NCBI RefSeq assembly: GCF_963676685.1
Contig: NC_092345.1
Coordinates: forward strand, 83,765,592 to 83,829,591
Direction: 5' to 3'
Length of the DNA: 64,000 bases
Origin: Mytilus edulis
Lineage: Eukaryota > Mollusca > Bivalvia > Mytilida > Mytilidae
Below, one piece after another: positions 1-11,839 of this stretch (its first letter is position 1; each line of letters opens with the position of its first letter). The notes below the pieces were generated by a model, which saw only the letters and a list, made by a program, of their open reading frames with translations, was not told where the DNA came from and did not search any database. The position numbers and the translations under genes are program-made.

Positions 1-150
1 TTTATGGTGCAGGGTTTTCTTGCTGTGATGAAGACCCATTGGTGACCTTTGGCTGTTTTCTGCTATTCGATCGGGTTGTTGTCTTTCTGACACATTCCAA
101 TGATTCCATATTACCATTCTCAATTTTATAAAGCGTTACCATCACAGAAA
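1..150 (+). repeat. Dispersed mussel repeat, 'AAGACCCATTGGTG' family
   Basis: This stretch runs through 'GATGAAGACCCATTGGTGAC', a TGCTGTTTTCTGCT segment and 'GGGTTGTTGTCTTTCTGACA'. Related copies lie at about 11095-11225, 60440-60580 and 61260-61335, so it is an interspersed repeat and not a gene. It starts outside the window. The family is one I recognise as common in Mytilus; its class is not clear from the sequence. Confidence 0.7.
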
Positions 151-2144
151 ACAGTCCCATTCTCAAGAATAATTAAAGGACAAAAGGTGAAAATTATTCA
201 TATTTTTCATTAGCTGAATAAAATATCGCTTAAGCTATATTTAGTCATGACAGTAGCATGAACCCATTGAAGTGGAAACATTTTCTGCTATTCCATCAGT
301 GAACAATTTTAATTATTGATGAAAAGCATTGATGACTATGCCTAAAACTACTAAACAATTTACCAAAAGGAGGAAGTCAATTAAATTACAGACAACTATT
401 CCCTGATAAATATTGATTTTATTTGAATCAATTCATCAAAATTATCTTAGATCATCATGATTCACACCAAAATATTTTCTGATGAACAAATTACATAACA
501 ATCATCAACTTGTGTGGTTATGACCTGGGTTATCCCTTTAGGGCACTGTCATTCTTTCATTTGTATTTGTGATTAATAAAACAAAGAATTTCAAGTAGCA
601 GCAAAAATTAATAACAAAAAGCCGAGTCAAGTATTAATTTATACCTATTTAACAAATCATTTCATTTTATACAGGAAGAAGCGGTTCTTATCTTTTGAAA
701 CTTAAACTAAAAAAGACTACTGCACTTGTATGGCATTTAAATTAAGTTACAGCTCCACTTATGATTATTTCTCAGCCTGTATATAAGAAATTAAATACAG
801 TCTTTTATTATTGAGGCAAGCACTCCAATATTGTATTTTAAAATGTTTACGGTTCTCACTAAATGATTTCCTGTGTCCTGGACTCTTGAAAGTCTGCCTG
901 GACTCATTATTTTCAAAACTGAGCACACAAATAATTTTATGGAAAAATCGTAAAAATTTGATGGCAGTTCATACCTCTACCTTTACTTGGCATGGAGCCT
1001 GTTGGGATTCTCCATGGCCAAAAAGATGAGTCCCTGAACTTGCCTTCATTACTTCTTTATGAGAACTCTCTTTTGCATATAATTATTCAAAGTTCTATTT
1101 TCCTACATAATGAAACTGATCAATATGTTTGTGTGTCATTTATGAAAGATGAGAAATTTCCCCTTTGTTAATGATTTCATTTGAAATAAAGTGACAATTT
1201 TCAGGTCTATAAACATGATAAAACATTTTACATACTATAGTGACTCACCATTCTAATTCATAACTAATTGTATAATAATCTGTTAACAGCTTTGTGCTAA
1301 TTTACATTATTCGATTATTGGTTTGCTTTTCTGAGATATATCTAGCTGTAGCAAGGATCCTAGACTATTGTGAAAGAAGATACAAAATGTACATATTTGT
1401 CATTTGTAAGGAAAATGCTGAAAATCAGTGCCACTCAAATTGGTATATTTACAAATGTACATGTATACACAAATTTGTTCCTATATGTAGTCTGCACAGT
1501 TAGCCACTCGTCTCAAAATGTTACAGTGTTGGCTTCTTTATAGTTGATAAGGAAGAAAAATGTCAATTTTTTTTTTAAGTAAAATTTCTGTTTTATCAGT
1601 TTGTGGAAATTATAATGGCAGATTTATAGCAATATATCTATTTACTCAAACATACATGTTGGACATGTAGCCCTCATATTTAATGGTATTAAAAAAAATG
1701 GTACAGATGACTTCAACCTTTATATCCTACATTGAATATAAAGAAAAAGATGTGGTATAATTGCCAATGAGACAACTCTCCACAAAAGACCAAATGACAG
1801 TCTTTTTTTCTTCATCAGCATAATATGTGCAACAGGACAGATATGTTATAAATCAATTAATATACTTATACAATCAATGAATCATAGAATTTCATTAAAA
1901 TTTGTCAGATAAGCCTGGACTTGTCATTTTTGTTAGAACAGAGTCCGGTCAACAAAAAATATGAGTCCTCAGTTCTGACATAATTGATATAAGTATCATC
2001 AAAGCTTTTTCGCTCATTTTTTAAGTCTTCTTGTCTTTATAAAATTAACTAAATCATATTAGGATGACTATATATTTTATTTCATTTATATTGATTTCTA
2101 GACAAGTTGCATATTGTAGGTGTAATAGAATCTTACAAGGTTAT
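151..2144. other. AT-rich non-coding stretch
   Basis: No open frame here shows a recognisable domain or a run of spliceable exons. The only structured piece I see is a reverse-orientation tail of the 'GTTGTCTCATTGGCA' repeat at about 1731-1800 (read as AAGATGTGGTATAATTGCCA). Short open frames at 811-1029 and 1294-1503 have AT-driven composition and no family resemblance. Confidence 0.5.
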
Positions 2145-2149
2145 TTAAG

Positions 2150-3552
2150 GCGAGCCCATGAGTCCTTTCTTTCAAAATTCCCTTACTATATACACAAAAT
2201 TGTATGTACAAAAACAACTACACTCATCTTCATATAAAGAAACAAACTATCAAACAAAATATTTTGGGGAAAATCTCAAATACAATGATATACATGTTGT
2301 GCATTCAGCAATGGCAGTAGTTACAATGTATAACAACTTTTTATGTTACGGGTGACAGATTTTCATGATAATCATAGACCTTGTAATATGTTAAAATATG
2401 TCCCTCCAGCTAATTTACCAACTGATTACTGATCACATCTATAATCGCACATTCCATATATATTTCAAATTAAAGAAAAAATATGAATATATGTCTTTAT
2501 CATGTTTATGGTCAATATTGTTTTCCAATAATTTAAACATGTACTTGCTAAGAACAGAATACAGATACATGATGATGTACATACATCACCATTACATTAT
2601 ATGGTACATGTATTACTGTGTAGTGTATGAAAATATAATATACACTATTACACTATAAAACTGTAAGATCAATTACATTACATTTAAAGCTAAACTCAGT
2701 CCACAAGAAACTCATAAATTCCCATATCAATTACCACTTTTGTAGTAACTTATTGTTGGCCAGAACCTGAGAACAGACTAGGAACAAGACAAAGAATCTG
2801 TTTGAAGGTTATACAAAAACATAACTGAAATAATCATAAAAATAAAAACTTGTCTCATGTCTCTAAATAGTCTTAATGTCTAAGGCATTATAAAGTACTG
2901 TATTGCATTCAATGTACTGTCCAATTCAAAGTCTCTGTTTAATACATTGTATTACTAATGTATAACAGGTATCATGCTGTTAATTAATATTAATTATATA
3001 TATAGTTAGGTTAAACTAAGATGGTAAACAATTCATTCAACAATGGCCAATACAATATACATGTATTTGCAATGACATAAATTTAATGGTATACTGTTAA
3101 TCCTTTAATAGTTTTATTACACCATGATCACAATAAATTGCAAGTATTTGGTCAATTATCAGCTACAGGTGAATCAACAGAGAAATGTTATGTATTACCA
3201 AACTTCAAGCCATGGCTTGAAAAAATAGAAATTTAAATGGTATTTAGAAATAAAATTTAGAATCGAGAAAGAGTCCTATTATCCCCTGGAATCTGCAAGT
3301 ACATGTAGCAGTTGAACAAGTACCTCTATCACGCTTCAAAGGTCACTATTTTTTTGACATTGTAAATGAAAAAAAGAAAGAAAATTAAGGGACCAATCAA
3401 AGTGAAGTTCAATGACAGATTAATGAAGGGGTCTCACTAAGGATTTTTAAAGGTAATTACAGGGACTAGTCTTTTTTGGCCATGGTGAGCCCAACAGTTG
3501 ATTGATTCTGAATCCTGGCAGATTTCAATGAGTCAAAGACTCATGGGCTCGC
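2150..3552. mobile_element. Inverted-repeat element with 15-bp perfect TIRs and TTAAG target duplication
   Basis: The left end reads GCGAGCCCATGAGTC and the right end is its exact reverse complement, GACTCATGGGCTCGC. TTAAG sits directly outside both ends (2145-2149 and 3553-3557), which fits a target-site duplication. An alternative reading is a TTAA duplication with a one-base offset, as in piggyBac-like or Kolobok-like elements. The 1403-bp interior is AT-rich and has no transposase frame, so the element is non-autonomous. Confidence 0.65.
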
Positions 3553-3954
3553 TTAAGTGAGAAGGTCAGAATGTGCAGTCACCAAGCTTGATCAGTCTGA
3601 TTTCAGCATAACACATGCATACATGTAGCTAGCTATAGGGAATGTGAAATTAAAGGATAGATAGAGTGAACCAGATATTCAACCTTCTTGAGAAGCCCCT
3701 CCATAAAGTCTGTGTTACAGCACTATAACTATTAGACACAACCCAACCATAACATGGTTAGTATACATGTACATAGTACAAGAAGATAAGGAAAATTTAG
3801 AAAAGGTCACATACAGAATTCAACTAATTATTATTTTAATATTGCCCTAAACATTGATGTGATAATCTATTGGTACAGACATGTAAGGGGTTAAAGGGGG
3901 ACAATTTACAAAGTCTAAATACTGCACATGTACATATTATGATATATTTTTTTG

Positions 3955-4165
3955 TTTTATATAGATTAGACCTTGGTTTTCCCATTTGAATGGTTTTACA
4001 TTACTAATTTTTGGGGCCCTTTATAGCTTGCTGTTCGGTGTGAGCCAAGGCTCCGTGTTGAAGGCCGTACATTGACCTATAATGGTTTACTTTTATAAAT
4101 TGTTATTTGGATGGAGAGTTGTCTCATTGGCACTGATACCACATCTTCCTATATCTATGTACATG
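3955..4165 (+). repeat. Dispersed mussel repeat, 'GTTGTCTCATTGGCA' family
   Basis: The order of blocks is TATAGATTAGACCTTGG, GGGGCCCTTTATAGCTTGCT, GTTGAAGGCCGTAC, GACCTATAATGG and finally GAGTTGTCTCATTGGCA followed by ACCACATCTTC. The same 3' block recurs at about 7680-7805, 10345-10385 and 39895-39960, and reversed at about 1731-1800. This is a typical high-copy mussel repeat; no coding capacity is seen. Confidence 0.7.
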
Positions 4166-4442
4166 TGGGACAAGATCCCTAATGCGCCTTGAAATGAGGA
4201 ACTCAAAAGTCACGTGTAAACAAAAATTCTCTGTGTAGTGATATTTGACACTTTTCTATGATAAACAAGTGACTGAGCTTAACCATTTGAGTTAATTTAG
4301 AAAGTAGGGGAACACAGAATAAATGTGTAAAATCTATGGAGCTATTAAATGTGTTCAAAGTATTAAATTTCCAAAGAACTTTTTGTGTTAAAAATGGGAT
4401 TATTTACCATGAGGAGCCGCATCACAAAAGGATACTCGGGGT

Positions 4443-4724
4443 TTGCTAATTTACGGAAAAAGTAATCTCACTTCGTACCCCGAAAATTTAACCACATATG
4501 TCAAAATGTCTCAGCTTCGAAACGAGCCATCACACATATCCAAGTTAACGATATGGACTGAGCAACAGAAGAAAATGTTACCATTACGGCCTATGGAAAA
4601 ACTAATGCGCATCTGTACCCATGTGTATGAATATTTTGGGGGAGAGGATAAAACATCAACATCTACAATATTCATATATAACATGCATAATGAATTATGC
4701 AAGAAAATAAATGTTTTGACGTAA
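4443..4724 (+). other. Unassigned open frame, possible first exon
   Basis: A 93-codon open frame lies in a stretch with more balanced base composition than its surroundings. An inner ATG at 4506 would start a protein with a charged, Gln/Lys-rich stretch. I recognise no domain and find no second exon downstream, so this may be chance, a 5' exon of a gene I cannot follow, or a pseudogene piece. Listed only because its composition stands out. Confidence 0.15.
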
Positions 4725-6460
4725 TCAAATAATATACTGGTAACTTAATTTTTCAAGAAGCATGAGCTGTCAAATCTAATTTTAAAATGCATATGCACTG
4801 ATTAAACACAAATTTTCATATTTAATTTAAAAACATAATATACTAAAACAGATATGTAAATTACAAAAAGTCAGAATTAAAACAATTAATAATTCATGGG
4901 CTTGCAATATTAGAATATACAATGTACATTTGTATTTTACATTAAGTATCAACTCGTTACCCATTGAGATGACCTCCAAAAACTACTGACAGTTGGTTCC
5001 CTATGGTCATAAGAACTAATATACATTTTGTAAACATAAATACATGTATATTAATACTAATTAACAGCTGTGTGCAGTTGGATTTTTATAGGTCTGTTTG
5101 ATTTCATGCTAAAGGTTTAAAATATGTACTTCATATGTATAAAAATAATTTTGTGCAGTCAAAGAATTTGAAAGAAGGTTATTCTTGCTGACTTCTTGTT
5201 TCACATTTTAATCTGGACTATCTTTTCTTTTTAGACTTTTAAATGAATGGGCCACAGAACATGACAAACACCTGCACACACATCTTACCTAAATGTCAAA
5301 TTTAAAGGTTACCAAAACAAACCTGAATCAAATGAGCTGAAATATTAACTTGCAAGTCACAATAATCATTACAAATTATATTATAAAACCAGTGATTATT
5401 ATTTTGACAAACTTGAACCAAGAACCTGTTTATAGGGAAGTGTACATGTTATCTTTTTATTCTGCTTAAATATTTTATTTTTCTATTGAATTTGTAGCTA
5501 CATGTATTGCCCTTTAAATAACTATCACTTTAAATCAAGTGAATCTAGCTGTTAATGATTGTAGTGTTCATGTATGTAAATAGTACATAATAAATTGGGA
5601 AAGAAGTGGATAACATTTATCTATGCTGTAAACCTACCTTCCTATATCCTCAACAACAGTATAATCATCACTGAGACAATGTGTTTTAATGTTAGTATTA
5701 GGTTGGTATTTCTCTTTCCCTGGTGGACTAAACCCTGAAACACTATTATGGTAATGATGGTTATACCCATTCAACATCATTGTTCTCAAGTTTTTATTTT
5801 CTATTTAGCTTCAAAAGTTATATCACATAATGTAAGCAATACGTTTACACTCCAGGTGGATTTTTCTTTTGTGCCTTCACAGTGTGTAGTGTGAAATTTA
5901 AATATTTGAAATACACAAACCAAAAATAACACTGAAATTCTTCACATTCCATTCATTTCATGGGCAAACAGCCGAATAATTTTATGTGTTGTTTAAAATT
6001 AATTCCATGGTACAAAGATAAATAAGTAGTCAAGTGTTGCTTAAAAAATCACTGTTAATACTATCTGAGAACCACTTATTAACTTTATGCAGTCAAAGTT
6101 AAAGGTAACTACTTCCAACGGAAATCAGGGCACTAGTCATTGTTAGATTTCAAATCGAGGTTGGTACACGTAATTTCTGAATCAAATCGGTGACGGAGGT
6201 GATTTTGTATTCGTACCTTGGGGTTTAAATAAATCTTAATCTTTACAAATTGTCAACATTAAGATGTGATGATGAAAGAAAAATTTGCCTGCAGATATTA
6301 CTCAAACCACATACATCCAAATAATTAATTTTCTTCTTGACGAAATAAGAAACTTCATTTAGATATAATTATAAACGTAGTGCCAAAATTGCACCTTTTT
6401 CAAGTGACAGTTTTTCACCGGACGTTTATTTTAATATGACCCAGACAACTCCAAATGAAT
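4725..6460. other. AT-rich non-coding stretch
   Basis: No supportable gene, RNA or repeat is seen. The sequence is AT-rich with many short open frames below 60 codons. Confidence 0.4.
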
Positions 6461-6466
6461 GACCTA

Positions 6467-6606
6467 GTCCAAATAATTATGATGTCTGGCAAGGCTAATT
6501 TTTTTTTCTGGGATGCCTTCCTACAGGCGTCCCAGAAAACCTACGACAAGAAGGCGTCCAAGAAAAATAATAAAATAGCCTTGCCAGACGTCATAATTAT
6601 TTGGAC
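6467..6606. mobile_element. Short palindromic MITE, TIR GTCCAAATAATTATGA
   Basis: The first ~31 bases and the last ~31 bases are reverse complements with one mismatch (GTCCAAATAATTATGA then TGTCTGGCAAGGCTA against its partner). A second inner hairpin pairs TCTGGGATGCC with GGCGTCCCAGA. TA dinucleotides flank both ends (6465-6466, 6607-6608), consistent with TA target duplication as in Tc1/mariner-type MITEs. The open frame crossing it at 6455-6652 is produced by the palindrome and is not a gene. Confidence 0.75.
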
Positions 6607-6674
6607 TAGACTAGACCCAGAAAAAAGTTCCCATTTTGTGTTTATTTTGTAGATGTATCATTATTTACTATACT

Positions 6675-7540
6675 AGAACACACCCGTGATATCGCGGGTC
6701 CGTGACTGAATTAAAGACGGTATATATAACTATGCGCAAGCCTTATTTGAGTAATTAGTATTGTCATCTGATAAAGTCATGCCGATTATAAGATACACAG
6801 TTTTCTTTTCTTTCAAATCTTTCTGTTTGAACTCGTCGAACTGGAACTTATCAATTATAAGATACACAGTTTTCTTTTCTTTCAAATCTTTCTGTTTGAA
6901 CCCGTCGAACTGGAACTTATCAATTATTGGTAATATTAATTATTTGGAAAACAAAAGGTCCTGGAATGGAGTATCTTTTAATCAACAGCATAGTCCTATA
7001 TCAGTTATAAATAAAGTTGAATTCTTCAATTCGGTGTTTTACGTCATGCCCGCTAACAAATTGAAAACTGTACCTATACGCCTTATTTTTAGTCACAGAT
7101 TTTTAGTATTCGTATTGTTATCTTAGAAAGTCTTACTGATTAAAATACTACAATAGGTAACAATTTGACAATTTAGTAGTGTCAACCCTGTGATTATGAC
7201 CCGTGTATATAGCATATTACTTCTGAATACACCGTTTGGTGGTGCGCCTGTCAGATGCGGAACGTACAGATAAGGTAATAGGTAACAGGTGAATATACTA
7301 TTGGTATCGGTATCGTACTCGATCCGGAACTTCTTAATTATTGGCAATATTAATTACGTGGAAAACAAAAGGGTCTGGAGTGGTGTAATTTTTAATCTAC
7401 ACCTTTGTACTATATTAGTTATATATAAAGTTGAATTCTTTGATTCGTCGTTTTTACGTGATGACGGCTGACAAATTGGACCTCGTAATTTTAGTATTAT
7501 AGATAGTTCTACCAATTTGATTTAGAATCGATATTGAATC
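6675..7540. repeat. Dispersed repeat with internal duplications
   Basis: It begins with 'ACACACCCGTGATATCGCGGG', a motif I know from other mussel repeats. A 69-bp segment (about 6785-6853, containing AAGATACACAGTTTTC and TCGAACTGGAACTTATC) is repeated directly at 6854-6922. A larger diverged copy of the segment around 6920-7060 recurs at about 7327-7470, sharing GGAAAACAAAAGG and AAAGTTGAATTCTT. The 121-codon open frame at 6761-7126 is a by-product of the 69-bp (23-codon) duplication. Confidence 0.55.
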
Positions 7541-7679
7541 ATAGAAATAGGGTTGTCTTTGAATGTTTTAATGTAATAATACTGTTTTAGGTTAGGGTGA
7601 AAGTTGGGGCCTATTAAAAACGTTTAAACCCGCTGCATTTCAGTAATTTGTAATTGTCCTAATTCTGGAAACATTTGTT

Positions 7680-7805
7680 CAGTGGTTTATTTTTATATAG
7701 ATTAGACCGTTAGTTTTTTTTAACTATATTTAATTGTTAACATTTTACAATTTGTGACTTGTATGGATAGTTGTCTCATTAGCACTCATACCACATCTTA
7801 TTTCC
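7680..7805 (+). repeat. Dispersed repeat, 'GTTGTCTCATTGGCA' family
   Basis: A shorter and more diverged copy ending in ATAGTTGTCTCATTAGCACT and ACCACATCTTA. It shares the ATATAGATTAGACC start with the copy near 3955. Confidence 0.6.
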
Positions 7806-8532
7806 ATTGAACTGACCTCCAAAAGACCCATGATTCTGTAATGTGGAGTGACGTCCGTTACCCAAATTACCTCCATGCGCTTAGTAAATTGTTATCTATT
7901 AGTCTTGAAATAGTCTGGGCAGCTGTTCCTGGGCATAAAGTAGTCGCCACAAAAATGTTTCCGTCTGTCACATGTCCATTGGCCGTTACCTCATTGTCAT
8001 GATTCAGTGACTACTTGAAGAAAAAAAGTGAAGATTGTTTGTAATTTTAACTTCTCTCTTATTATGATTACATGTAATAGGATAATCATATATACGTATG
8101 TGGTTACATTGCAAGGTCCTCATGCCCGTCAGACCGGCAGCGTTCACTCGTCCTCAACCTCATTTCATGAATCAATGAACAAGATCTAGTTTTCGGTGTT
8201 CTTGAAAGTCCATATCTCTGATACTATAAGCAAAAGGTCTAGTATATTTGGTGTATTCAAGGATTGTAAGGTGTACATGTTCAACTGGCAGGTGTCATCT
8301 GACCTTGACCTTATTTTCATGGTTCCGTGATTATAGTTCAGTTTATTGTGTTTTTGGAATGTTTTCTTAAACTGTATGCAATATATAGGTATTCTATATT
8401 TAGTCACGGTATGGATCGAATGAGTGTAAGGTGTGCATGTCCAATTGACAGGTGTAATCTGACCTTGATCTCATTTTCACTGTTCAGTGGTCAAATTTAA
8501 GTTTTTGAGATGGTCTTTTTTCTAATACTATA

Positions 8533-9660
8533 CTCACAGATACTCACAGATCCTCTTCTGACTGTAGGATTCCTGAGGAATCCTCTTCTGTCAGCTCCTT
8601 GTCTAAACTTTTTTTACTTAGGTCTTGTCCGGTCGTGTGTATTTTTTCACTATAATTATATTTTTGTGTTTGATTTTCCCAGTAACGGTCTAATCTGGCT
8701 TCAAAACATGGTATTGTTGGTGCTGATACTACTTTTTCTGGTAGACTGTTCCAAATTTCTACTGCTCTTTGTGTAAATGTATATTTTCTTACATCTAGTC
8801 TAGATCTTGTTTTATACAATTTGAGATGGTGTCCTCGAGTGTTGGAGTCAGTACACGGTGATATAAAGTCTGATACATCATCATCATATTTTCCTGATAG
8901 TATTTTGTACATTTCTATCATGTCACCTCGAGATCTTCTGTAGGCTAATGTTGGAAGTTTTAGTTTTCTAAGTCGTTCTTCATATGTTAATGTTGATAGT
9001 CCAGGTATTTGTTTAGTTGCTCTTCTTTGGACATTTTCAATGGCTTCAATTTGTTTCTTCAAATGTGGACACCATACCTGGTTGGCATATTCAAGATGTG
9101 GTCGTACTAAAGCTGTGTATAATAATTTAAATGTATTCATATCCATGTATTCCATTGTTCTTCTTAGTATTCCCATGATTGAATTTGCTTTGTTTATCTT
9201 TTCATGCATATGTTGTTCAAATGATAATTTGGTGTCAATGGTAACTCCTATATCTTTCTCAGCTTCTACATATTCCATCGGTGTTATTCCTTCCTTCAAT
9301 GTGTAAGCTTTCTGTTCTACTTTAGATCGTCCAATTCTCATCACCTTACATTTGTCTGGATGGAAGCATAGGAGCCATTTTTCTGACCATTCATGAAGTG
9401 CATGAATGTCTTCTTGCAGGTGTTCACAATCAGACTGTTGAAATATACCTCTAAATGCTTTGGTGTCATCTGCAAAAAGGTATGTGTCTGTGCCAATACT
9501 GGTGACTTCAGGCATATCATTTATATATAGTACGAATAAAATTGGGCCTAGCACTGAACCTTGAGGTATTCGGCTCGTGACATCTTTCCATTCGGATTTC
9601 TCCCCATTAACTATAACTCTTTGTTTTCGTCCTAATAAGAATGATCTAATCCATGTGTTG
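8533..9660 (-). mobile_element. 5'-truncated non-LTR retrotransposon with 10-bp target-site duplication
   Basis: The insert is bounded by identical TAATACTATA at 8523-8532 and 9661-9670, and the sequence on both sides belongs to the same dispersed array unit, so the boundaries are clear. Its 3' end (low coordinates, minus strand) carries two copies of the 10-mer TCTGTGAGTA. A short tandem 3' tail in place of poly(A) is typical of CR1/L2-type elements. Only the C-terminal part of the reverse transcriptase is present, so the element is a dead-on-arrival 5'-truncated copy. It appears young because the flanking duplication is perfect and the frame is open. Confidence 0.85.
8544..9659 (-). pseudogene. 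Reverse transcriptase C-terminal fragment (CR1/jockey-like non-LTR)
   Basis: About 370 codons are open without a stop. The frame enters with a TWIRSFLLGRKQRV block and an IPQGSVLGPILF block (RT palm region), followed by the FADD box (the catalytic YxDD motif with F in first place), then DIGVTIDTKLSF and the VRPHLEYANQVW thumb-region motif. These are hallmarks of non-LTR reverse transcriptases of the CR1/L2/jockey group. The endonuclease domain and the N-terminal RT motifs are missing because of 5' truncation. The stop codon falls inside the terminal 10-mer repeats, so there is essentially no 3' UTR. A Met at 9554 is only an internal methionine. No promoter or host function is implied. Confidence 0.85.
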
Positions 9661-10064
9661 TAATACTATATATGCAATAGGTCAACTATATTTGGTGTAC
9701 ATGCAAATATTATATGATGTACATGTCAGTATCGCAGGTTTTATACTATCTTTACCTCATTTTCACGGTTCATTGTTCAGTGTTAAGTTTTTGTGTTTTG
9801 GTCTGTTTTTCTTAACTATAAGTAAAGGGTCAACTATGTTTGTTGTATGGAAGAAATGTAAGCTGTATACATGTATGTCTAGCAGGTTTCATCTGACTGA
9901 CCTTGCTATCATTTTTGGGGTTCATTGGTCAGTATTAAGTTTTCATGGTTAAGTATGCTTCTTATAGCTACTTAACTATAAGCAATAGGTCAACTATATT
10001 TAATGCATAGATTGATTGTAAGGTGTGCATGTCTGTCTGGCATGGTTCATCTGTAGGATTTAAT

Positions 10065-10224
10065 AATGTCCTCCATGAAAAAATGTCCACCGGACACATT
10101 TTGACAATATTTACTTATTTAAATGTGTCCTGGACACAATTTCATGTATGAAAAAGTGTCCATGAACATGGACATTATTCACTACAATAATATTGACTAG
10201 GTGGACATTTTTTCACAGGACATT
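10065..10224. mobile_element. Short palindromic MITE with GTGTCC/GGACAC motifs
   Basis: The left end AATGTCCTCCATGAAAAAAT, followed by GTCCACC, pairs with the right end GGTGGACATTTTTTCACAGG, followed by ACATT, allowing a small gap. The interior also contains self-complementary GTGTCC/GGACAC blocks, so the whole 160 bp folds into a long hairpin. No coding capacity. Confidence 0.6.
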
Positions 10225-10618
10225 GTGTCCGCCAGGGCATTTTTTTTATATGATTAAAGTATTAAATGATATCCATTGCCTTGTTATTACTGGACGCATT
10301 TAAACTTTAATTACGAACTTGAATTAATTGTTACTTTGACATAAAAATTGTCTCATTGGCACTCATACCAACCTTATTTTCATATCTATATTTTTTAATA
10401 TAATTATATACATTTTAGATGCTGTTCCATTTTATTTTCCTTTGAGGACACAATTTAATAACATTCACTACGAAAATTTGTTCTGCAGATGGACCATATT
10501 TCATAACTGTTGCTGTAAGATGCTGTCCACTTAGGAGACCATATTTCATGGCAATGTACATTATTTGTTTTCTATTGCCTTCTTATCTGACATAATATTT
10601 TATTTTATTTACGTTAAA

Positions 10619-10846
10619 CTATATGGTATCTAGAATTGAATGTAGCGTAAATACAAGCGGATTCCAGTTGACCCTGCGAACACATGATGAATAAAAAAAT
10701 ATTTTTTTTTGTCCATACAGCAGTTTACCAAGTAAAAGGTCGTCAAAGGCCTTTGAGAGATCCATAAGTATTACATGTTGGTTTTTGTCTAAGAATATAC
10801 GCGTCTGAAGGCTTGTAGAACATGATTGATGGTTAAAAAAAACCAC
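10619..10846 (-). pseudogene. Relic of a second non-LTR reverse transcriptase
   Basis: A 75-codon open frame contains HVILMDLSKAFDDL, which matches motif A of non-LTR reverse transcriptases (xxLxDLSKAFDxxxH). Sequence on both sides of the motif no longer resembles the family, so it is a short decayed fragment. It is unrelated in position to the truncated element at 8533-9660, which lacks this part of the RT. Confidence 0.55.
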
Positions 10847-11094
10847 ACCATTTAACCGTGTTTTATATGCTTAATATGCTTAGCCAGTTGGAAGAGAGTA
10901 CTTTATAGTTTCTGTAAAATGAAGAAAAAAAACCCATCACAATTCTAATCATTCTCTTTTCACTAAACTAGTATACACATGTGCCAGTTGAATGAGAGTA
11001 CTTTACAGTTTCTGTACAATGTTTAAAAAAACCACACATCACAATTCTAAAAATACTCTTTTCACTGTACTAGTATTCATATTTGTGCTTAGGT

Positions 11095-11225
11095 GCTGTT
11101 TGAACCCCGCCTACGGTGCGGGATTTTCTCGCTGTGTTGAAGACCCATTGGTGGCCTTGTGCTGTTTTCTGCTCATTGTTCGGGTTGCCACGGTCTTTTT
11201 TAACGTGGCATATTTCATATTAACA
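11095..11225 (+). repeat. Dispersed mussel repeat, 'AAGACCCATTGGTG' family
   Basis: Contains TGAACCCCGCCTACGGTGCG, GTTGAAGACCCATTGGTGGC and TGCTGTTTTCTGCTC, matching the copy at the left window edge. Non-coding. Confidence 0.65.
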
Positions 11226-11367
11226 TGATTAAACAAAAACCGCAAAATTCATAAGGAATATAGGAGGTACCAAATCGGAGATTACTATTTGTCTAAATTA
11301 TTATCATGTAATGTAAGGGTTTCTGACTGTTATATTCTTGCAACGTTAATCATTTTCAGCTTAAAGG

Positions 11368-11484
11368 AATTCAATTCAATTCAATTCAATTCAATTCAAT
11401 TCAATTCAATTCAATTCAATTCAATTCAATTCAATTCAATTCAATTCAATTCAATTCAATTCAATTCAATTCAATTCAATTCAA
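11368..11484. repeat. Pentanucleotide microsatellite (AATTC)n
   Basis: About 23 perfect copies of AATTC in a row. The perfect register suggests it is young and probably length-polymorphic. The open frame running through it (Phe-Asn-Ser-Ile-Gln repeats) is an artefact. Confidence 0.98.
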
Positions 11485-11839
11485 CGAATGGTCGACATGT
11501 GTAATCTGCTTCCGTCCGTTGGTCACCTGGATGCACTGTTTATTTGTCGGGGAAAGTTGTGTGTTAATGGTTAGACCACAAATCTATATCTTTGATGACC
11601 AGTTGACATCTAATTCGCGTTTTTGTCATACGTATTTCCTAATCGAAAGCCTGTCATATTATAGACCTAGATAGTCATAAATATAAATGGACACTGTACA
11701 GATAATTTTATTATCAAATCAAAGTGCCCTTGTAATTATTCATAACATAATAAACAAACAAACCAACCAACAAGTAAGACAAAAATGATTCATACAGTTA
11801 TAATTATATTGAGTTTATAATAAAATCAAATAATCGTTC

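Larger units (their letters stand above)
8090..10055 (-). repeat. Dispersed tandem array carrying TGACCTTGACCT, interrupted by a retrotransposon
   Basis: Units of roughly 150 bp share the blocks AATAGGTCAACTATATTTGG, AAGGTGTACATGT, CAGGTGTCATCTGACCTTG and CTCATTTTCATGGTTC. The same array occurs in the other orientation at 41700-42500 and 48880-51050, and in this orientation at 26050-27590. One exact AGGTCAAGGTCA (reverse strand) lies at 8300-8311. A non-LTR retrotransposon has inserted into one unit (8533-9660). Confidence 0.7.

Noticed and set aside
4511-4702. Minus-strand frame opposite the 4443-4724 open frame
   Set aside because: Antisense of another open frame, with no independent support.
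6455-6652. 65-codon open frame
   Set aside because: Crosses a palindromic MITE; its codons are the inverted repeat.
11289-11504. Open frame with Phe-Asn-Ser-Ile-Gln repeats
   Set aside because: Produced by the AATTC microsatellite.
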